Source: Ophiosphaerella korrae (Eukaryota > Ascomycota > Dothideomycetes > Pleosporales > Phaeosphaeriaceae). Taken from it: a DNA stretch of 12,547 nt. Every line of letters starts with the position of its first letter. The first letter of the stretch is position 1. A model generated the notes under the pieces. That model searched no databases. It was not told where the DNA came from and was given only the letters and a program-made list of their open reading frames with translations. The stretch covers positions 1 to 12,547 of the forward strand of contig JALNQF010000853.1 in assembly GCA_028456385.1 (NCBI GenBank), written 5' to 3'. This document shows, piece after piece, positions 10,001 through 12,547 of the stretch. The position numbers were made by a program, and so were the translations under genes.

Positions 10001-10747
10001 TAAATAGATAGATAATTAGAATAAATAAATTAGATAGTAGAATAGTACTTAAAATACTATCTTAACTACAATTAAAATAACTAGGTATAGTTACTACTTA
10101 TAGTATAGTTAGTATACAATAGCGTAAAGAATATAGTAATAAGAGTATTACTTTTCTTTATAAATTATAGATTTAACTCTAGCGTATATTAAATACTAAG
10201 ATCTAAAGTATCTTAGTCTTTAAGAGGAGAAAACTTTACTAATAGACTTAGAGATATATACAATTAACTAAGATAAGACGTAAAATTCTTATATAATTAT
10301 ATAGCTAAGTACTATAATAAAAAGTATAAAGAGGGACCCTAACTTAAAAAGAAAGAAAAAGTATAATTAGTTAGGAAAAATATAAAGAGTAAATAACCTA
10401 GTTTAAAACTAGATTATATTAAAATAAGACTATATAAAATTAAAAAGAAAGTTATACTAGTTATATTTAAACTAAAGCTACTAAATAAAATAAAGATATA
10501 CTTAACCTTCTATATAGTACTACTAGAGATAGTACTATAAAATATAGAACTACTAGTATATAAAGTAGATATATATAGAGAATAAGAAAAATAAGAAGTT
10601 AAAGAAATTTTAGAATACTAGTTCTATAATAGAAGAAACTACTACTTAGTAAAATAAATAAGTATAGATAAAAAAGAGTAACTATAAGAAAATATATAGG
10701 AACTAGAAGATAAACTTAATTACTCTAAGAAACTAGAAGAGTTCTAA
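7053..10747 (+). pseudogene. pol remnant (protease, RT, RNase H, integrase, chromodomain), copy 2
   Basis: Landmarks match copy 1. Protease Asn-Ser-Arg-Ala-Thr is at 7539-7553. The first RT Asp (8259-8261) is intact. Tyr-Leu-Asp-Asn is at 8445-8456. The terminal RNase H Asp is at 9230-9232, the first integrase Asp at 9713-9715, and the chromodomain closes in Leu-Glu-Glu-Phe up to 10744. Codons are in frame 3 up to about 9205 and in frame 2 afterwards, because one base is lost in a poly-A run. RIP has added its own set of TAA and TAG stops, only partly shared with copy 1. Some catalytic residues lost in copy 1 survive here and the reverse, which helps infer the ancestor. It has no gag. Confidence 0.87.
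9206..9214 (+). other. One-base deletion (frameshift) in A9 run, copy 2
   Basis: Copy 1 has CAAAAGAGAAAGAT here (from 4416), while copy 2 has a T followed by nine A and GAT, one base shorter. The alignment offset between copies changes from 4789 to 4788 at this point and the pol frame moves from 3 to 2. It lies between the RNase H core and its last Asp. It is probably a slip in a homopolymer formed after G-to-A changes. Confidence 0.8.
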
Positions 10748-11514
10748 AGTTAAAACCTTCTAGAGTACCTTGTAGTAAACTAAGAAAATTAATATTATAA
10801 CTAATAGATAGAAAGGTAATAGGAATACTTAATATAGTAAGAGTAGCCTCTACTATAGCTTTAAAATTAAGCTTAGACTCTATAAGAGTAGCTTACGTAA
10901 TAGACTTCTTATTATTTAAAGCTTTTATCTTATAAAGATAAATTAAACAAGTATAATTTTCTACTTATATACTTAGAATCTAATTATATTCTTTTTTAGC
11001 CTTAGTAATCTATATAGATATTTTATCTTAAGTATAGTTAATAGCTCTCTCTATTATAAATAAGTATAGACGTATAAATAGGTATTATTAACCTATACTT
11101 TATAAGAAATACGCTAAAGAGATTATAAGACGCGTAAGTATTAATATAAATATATACCTTATAGGCCTTACTATATTTTAAAGAAATATACTCTATAAGA
11201 AGATTTAAAGATTTATAATAAGAATAAGAAAATATAGTAATACTATAATATAATACACGATCTACTAATTAAAGATAATAAAGAGTAGATTTAGTAAGTA
11301 TAAGAGAGGATAAGGAGCTCTATATTAATAAAGAAACTAAGTTAATAACTTTAGCTCTAAGATAGATAAACTAGAACTTATCTAGAAGAGGAAATAGTAT
11401 TATAGGCGTAACAAGAGAAATTAAGATAGAACTAATTAGTTTTAACTTAGATACTAACAAAGTGTAAGATAAATAAAGTAATAACTTTAATTAAGAAACT
11501 ACTTATAACTAGGA
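10725..11514 (-). pseudogene. Antisense accessory ORF remnant, copy 2
   Basis: Counterpart of 5937-6718. The upstream frame (+ positions congruent to 1 mod 3, about 11480 to 11030) contains Tyr-Leu-Arg-Ala-Lys-Val-Ile-Asn-Leu-Val-Ser-Leu near 11329-11364. Copy 1 has Tyr-Leu-Arg-Pro-Lys-Val-Ile-Ser-Leu-Val-Ser-Leu. The downstream frame (congruent to 0, about 11005 to 10725) contains Tyr-Leu-Tyr-Lys-Ile-Lys-Ala and Leu-Leu-Gln-Gly-Thr-Leu-Glu-Gly-Phe-Asn, with a Gln codon (CAA) still present where copy 1 has TAA. Nucleotide similarity to copy 1 is much lower than in pol, but frames and several residues persist. No known domain is recognised. Confidence 0.45.
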
Positions 11515-11824
11515 TATATAGTAATAATCTATAATTACGTATAAATAGATTAAAGTAATCTATAGTTATATATAAATAGATTAGTAGTAATCTATAGTAT
11601 TATATAAATAGATTAATATAAGTATATAGTTAATAGAATACGTATTATTAAGATAGTATTAGTAATTTAATCTTTTAACTATAGAACGCTAATACAAGAC
11701 AATTACAAGATATCTTCTATTATTTATAGTTATTACTAATTATAATATAGACTTTTGTTATTACCTTATAATTTACTAATAACCTAAAGGTTATTAGGAA
11801 GTTAACCCTAGTATACCTATTATA
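11515..11824 (+). repeat. 3' LTR of copy 2, subtype B
   Basis: It shares the CGTATTATTA block (11641), AACTATAGAACGCTAATACAAG (about 11677), the hairpin at 11776-11797 and the end CCTATTATA (11816-11824) with the other LTRs. Its R-U5 part is nearly the same as 315-462 (AATATAGACTTTT) rather than the subtype A LTRs. Its U3 carries a different tandem repeat in place of the 54-bp one. The start is approximate; no clear TG-derived terminus stands out. Confidence 0.75.
11521..11620 (+). repeat. About 33-bp tandem repeat, three units, in subtype B U3
   Basis: Units lie at 11521-11554, 11555-11586 and 11587-11620. Each contains TCTATA followed by ATATAAATAGATTA or a close variant; the first has ACGTATAAATAGATTA. 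TATAAATA in each unit resembles a TATA box, but the background is so AT-rich that this alone means little. It replaces the 54-bp repeat of the other LTRs. Confidence 0.75.
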
Positions 11825-12469
11825 AAAAGTTTATAGAAAGCTAAAAAATAAAGTATATAAGAAAGAAGTACTTTTAATAACTAAGTATAATTAAAGGTAA
11901 ACTATTCTAAGAACCTATTAAGTTAGAAATAATACCTTCTATACTAGAGCTAGAAAGATTAAATAGTAGAAATATAGTTATAGATATAATATTAGGAATA
12001 CTATAGTTATAGATAACTAATATAAAGATTAATTAAAGAATAGAGAAAATTAGCTACTTTAAAAGAGATATATTAAGAGCTAATATTAATATATATAAAG
12101 GAGAGTCCTTAAAAGAATATAAGAAATAAGAAAAGTAATTTATATAACCTAATATCTACTTTCTAGAATAATAGCTATAGGACTTAGTAATTAACTTAAA
12201 AGAAAGTAAAAATATAGGATAGAGTCTAGACTATTAAAAAACTAAAGAAAAATCTAAGATTAAGTAAGTATTTATTAAAATTATAATAAAAAAAGAATAT
12301 ATATAAAATACTTAATATTTAGTAGTATATAGACGTATATTTATAGATATAAAAGAGATAAGTAATAAAAAGCTTTATAGAGATTTTAGAAAAATAAATA
12401 TAATAATAGATAAAATATAAGATAGGCTATAAAAGGCTTAAATCTTTATAAAACTAGATATCTAGAACG
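11825..12469 (+). mobile_element. Ty3/Gypsy internal fragment, copy 3 (protease to RT)
   Basis: Homologous to 2782 through about 3480 of copy 1 and 7571-8270 of copy 2. It begins immediately after the LTR end at 11824, just downstream of the protease active site. It stops after the first RT Asp motif (Leu-Asp at 12454-12459), where GATATCTAGAACG is the last shared string. Relative to copy 2 it lacks 27 bp at 11988/11989 and 30 bp around 12405-12410. Both deletions are multiples of three, so the frame (1) is kept throughout. It is RIP-mutated like the others. Confidence 0.85.
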
Positions 12470-12470
12470 T

Positions 12471-12492
12471 TATAAGAGAGTTATCTCTTATA
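12471..12492. repeat. Short inverted repeat at the copy 3 break
   Basis: Arms TATAAGAGA (12471-12479) and TCTCTTATA (12484-12492) flank a 4-nt loop. TCTCTTAT is repeated again at 12493-12500. It starts one base after homology to the retrotransposon ends, so it belongs to different DNA or marks a rearrangement. Confidence 0.6.
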
Positions 12493-12508
12493 TCTCTTAT
12501 TTTTATAC

Positions 12509-12540
12509 TAATATTAGTAAGTTATAACTTACTAATATTA
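12509..12540. repeat. Perfect 32-bp palindrome
   Basis: The sequence from TAATATTAG to CTAATATTA is its own reverse complement, centred between 12524 and 12525 on GTTATAAC, with no loop. Symmetry stops at the next base on each side (C at 12508, T at 12541). It lies in the terminal unassigned tail (12470-12547). It may be an inverted terminal repeat junction of another element, but nothing else identifies it. Confidence 0.8.
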
Positions 12541-12547
12541 TAAACTT

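Larger units (their letters stand above)
7053..11824 (+). mobile_element. Ty3/Gypsy chromovirus, copy 2, 5'-truncated, dead
   Basis: Collinear with copy 1 from about 2264 onward at a constant offset of 4789, which becomes 4788 after 9214. The 5' LTR, gag and the first part of pol are missing, because the 3' LTR of copy 1 is joined almost directly to internal pol sequence. A short unassigned linker (7029-7052) contains AGCCTATA, which may belong to the same element with a small deletion. It ends with its own 3' LTR (11515-11824). Pol similarity to copy 1 is high, while the post-pol region and U3 differ strongly. Confidence 0.85.
1..12547. other. RIP-mutated heterochromatic repeat block
   Basis: The whole window shows the signature of repeat-induced point mutation, the premeiotic process of filamentous ascomycetes that converts C to T at CpA in duplicated DNA. 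TpA dominates every line. TpG is left about ten times on the + strand (for example near 255, 403, 3767, 4548, 5265, 6382, 10770, 11463 and 11757), and I found only two ATG triplets on that strand. CpG is retained in contexts such as TCGCGATC and AACGC, which argues against simple CpG deamination. Stops inside the coding relics are TAA or TAG, as expected from CAA, CAG and TGG, and I saw no TGA. No stretch can encode an intact protein of useful length. Genome-wide dinucleotide indices were not computed. Confidence 0.93.

Noticed and set aside
11555..11620. TATA boxes in the 33-bp repeats as real promoters
   Set aside because: TATAAATA-like strings are expected by chance everywhere in this composition, so only the repeat itself is reported.
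1..12547. Genome of an AT-rich bacterium, organelle or apicomplexan
   Set aside because: Such genomes keep long ORFs. Here every frame is broken by TAA or TAG, while CpG is retained and CpA/TpG is lost, which is the RIP pattern.

Overview
This window is an AT-rich (by eye roughly one quarter G+C), gene-free block of fungal repeat DNA. It holds remnants of one Ty3/Gypsy LTR-retrotransposon family with a C-terminal chromodomain (a chromovirus). Repeat-induced point mutation (RIP) has degraded it almost to the limit: CpA has become TpA on both strands, about ten TpG are left on the + strand, ATG is nearly absent, and Gln and Trp codons have become TAA or TAG throughout. CpG sites such as TCGCGATC survive, so the target was CpA rather than CpG. 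This points to a filamentous ascomycete (Pezizomycotina) heterochromatic region. The species cannot be named from the sequence.

Layout, all elements on the + strand. (1) Positions 1-7028 hold copy 1, nearly complete: a 5' LTR with a duplicated R-U5-like end (1-314 plus 315-462), then one continuous reading frame (frame 2, about 464-5959). That frame runs Gag with two CCHC knuckles, protease, reverse transcriptase, RNase H, integrase (HHCC, DDE, C-terminal domain) and chromodomain. An accessory 3' region on the opposite strand (5937-6718) and a 3' LTR (6719-7028) follow. (2) About 7053-11824 holds copy 2, which lacks its 5' LTR and gag. It begins upstream of the protease and runs through the chromodomain, the same antisense region and a 3' LTR of a different subtype. 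(3) About 11825-12469 holds copy 3, an internal protease-to-RT fragment with two in-frame deletions. (4) 12471-12547 is a non-element tail with a hairpin and a perfect 32-bp palindrome.

No intact protein-coding gene, tRNA, rRNA or CRISPR array was found. Inactivated gag-pol relics are recognised by reading through RIP-made stops: Cys and His metal ligands have become Tyr, catalytic Asp has become Asn, and stops are only TAA or TAG. Both LTR-to-internal junctions fall near the protease, which fits serial nested insertion. The most interesting signals are a conserved antisense reading frame between pol and the 3' LTR, a mosaic 5' LTR joining two LTR subtypes, and an RT motif that appears to have been YLDN before RIP.
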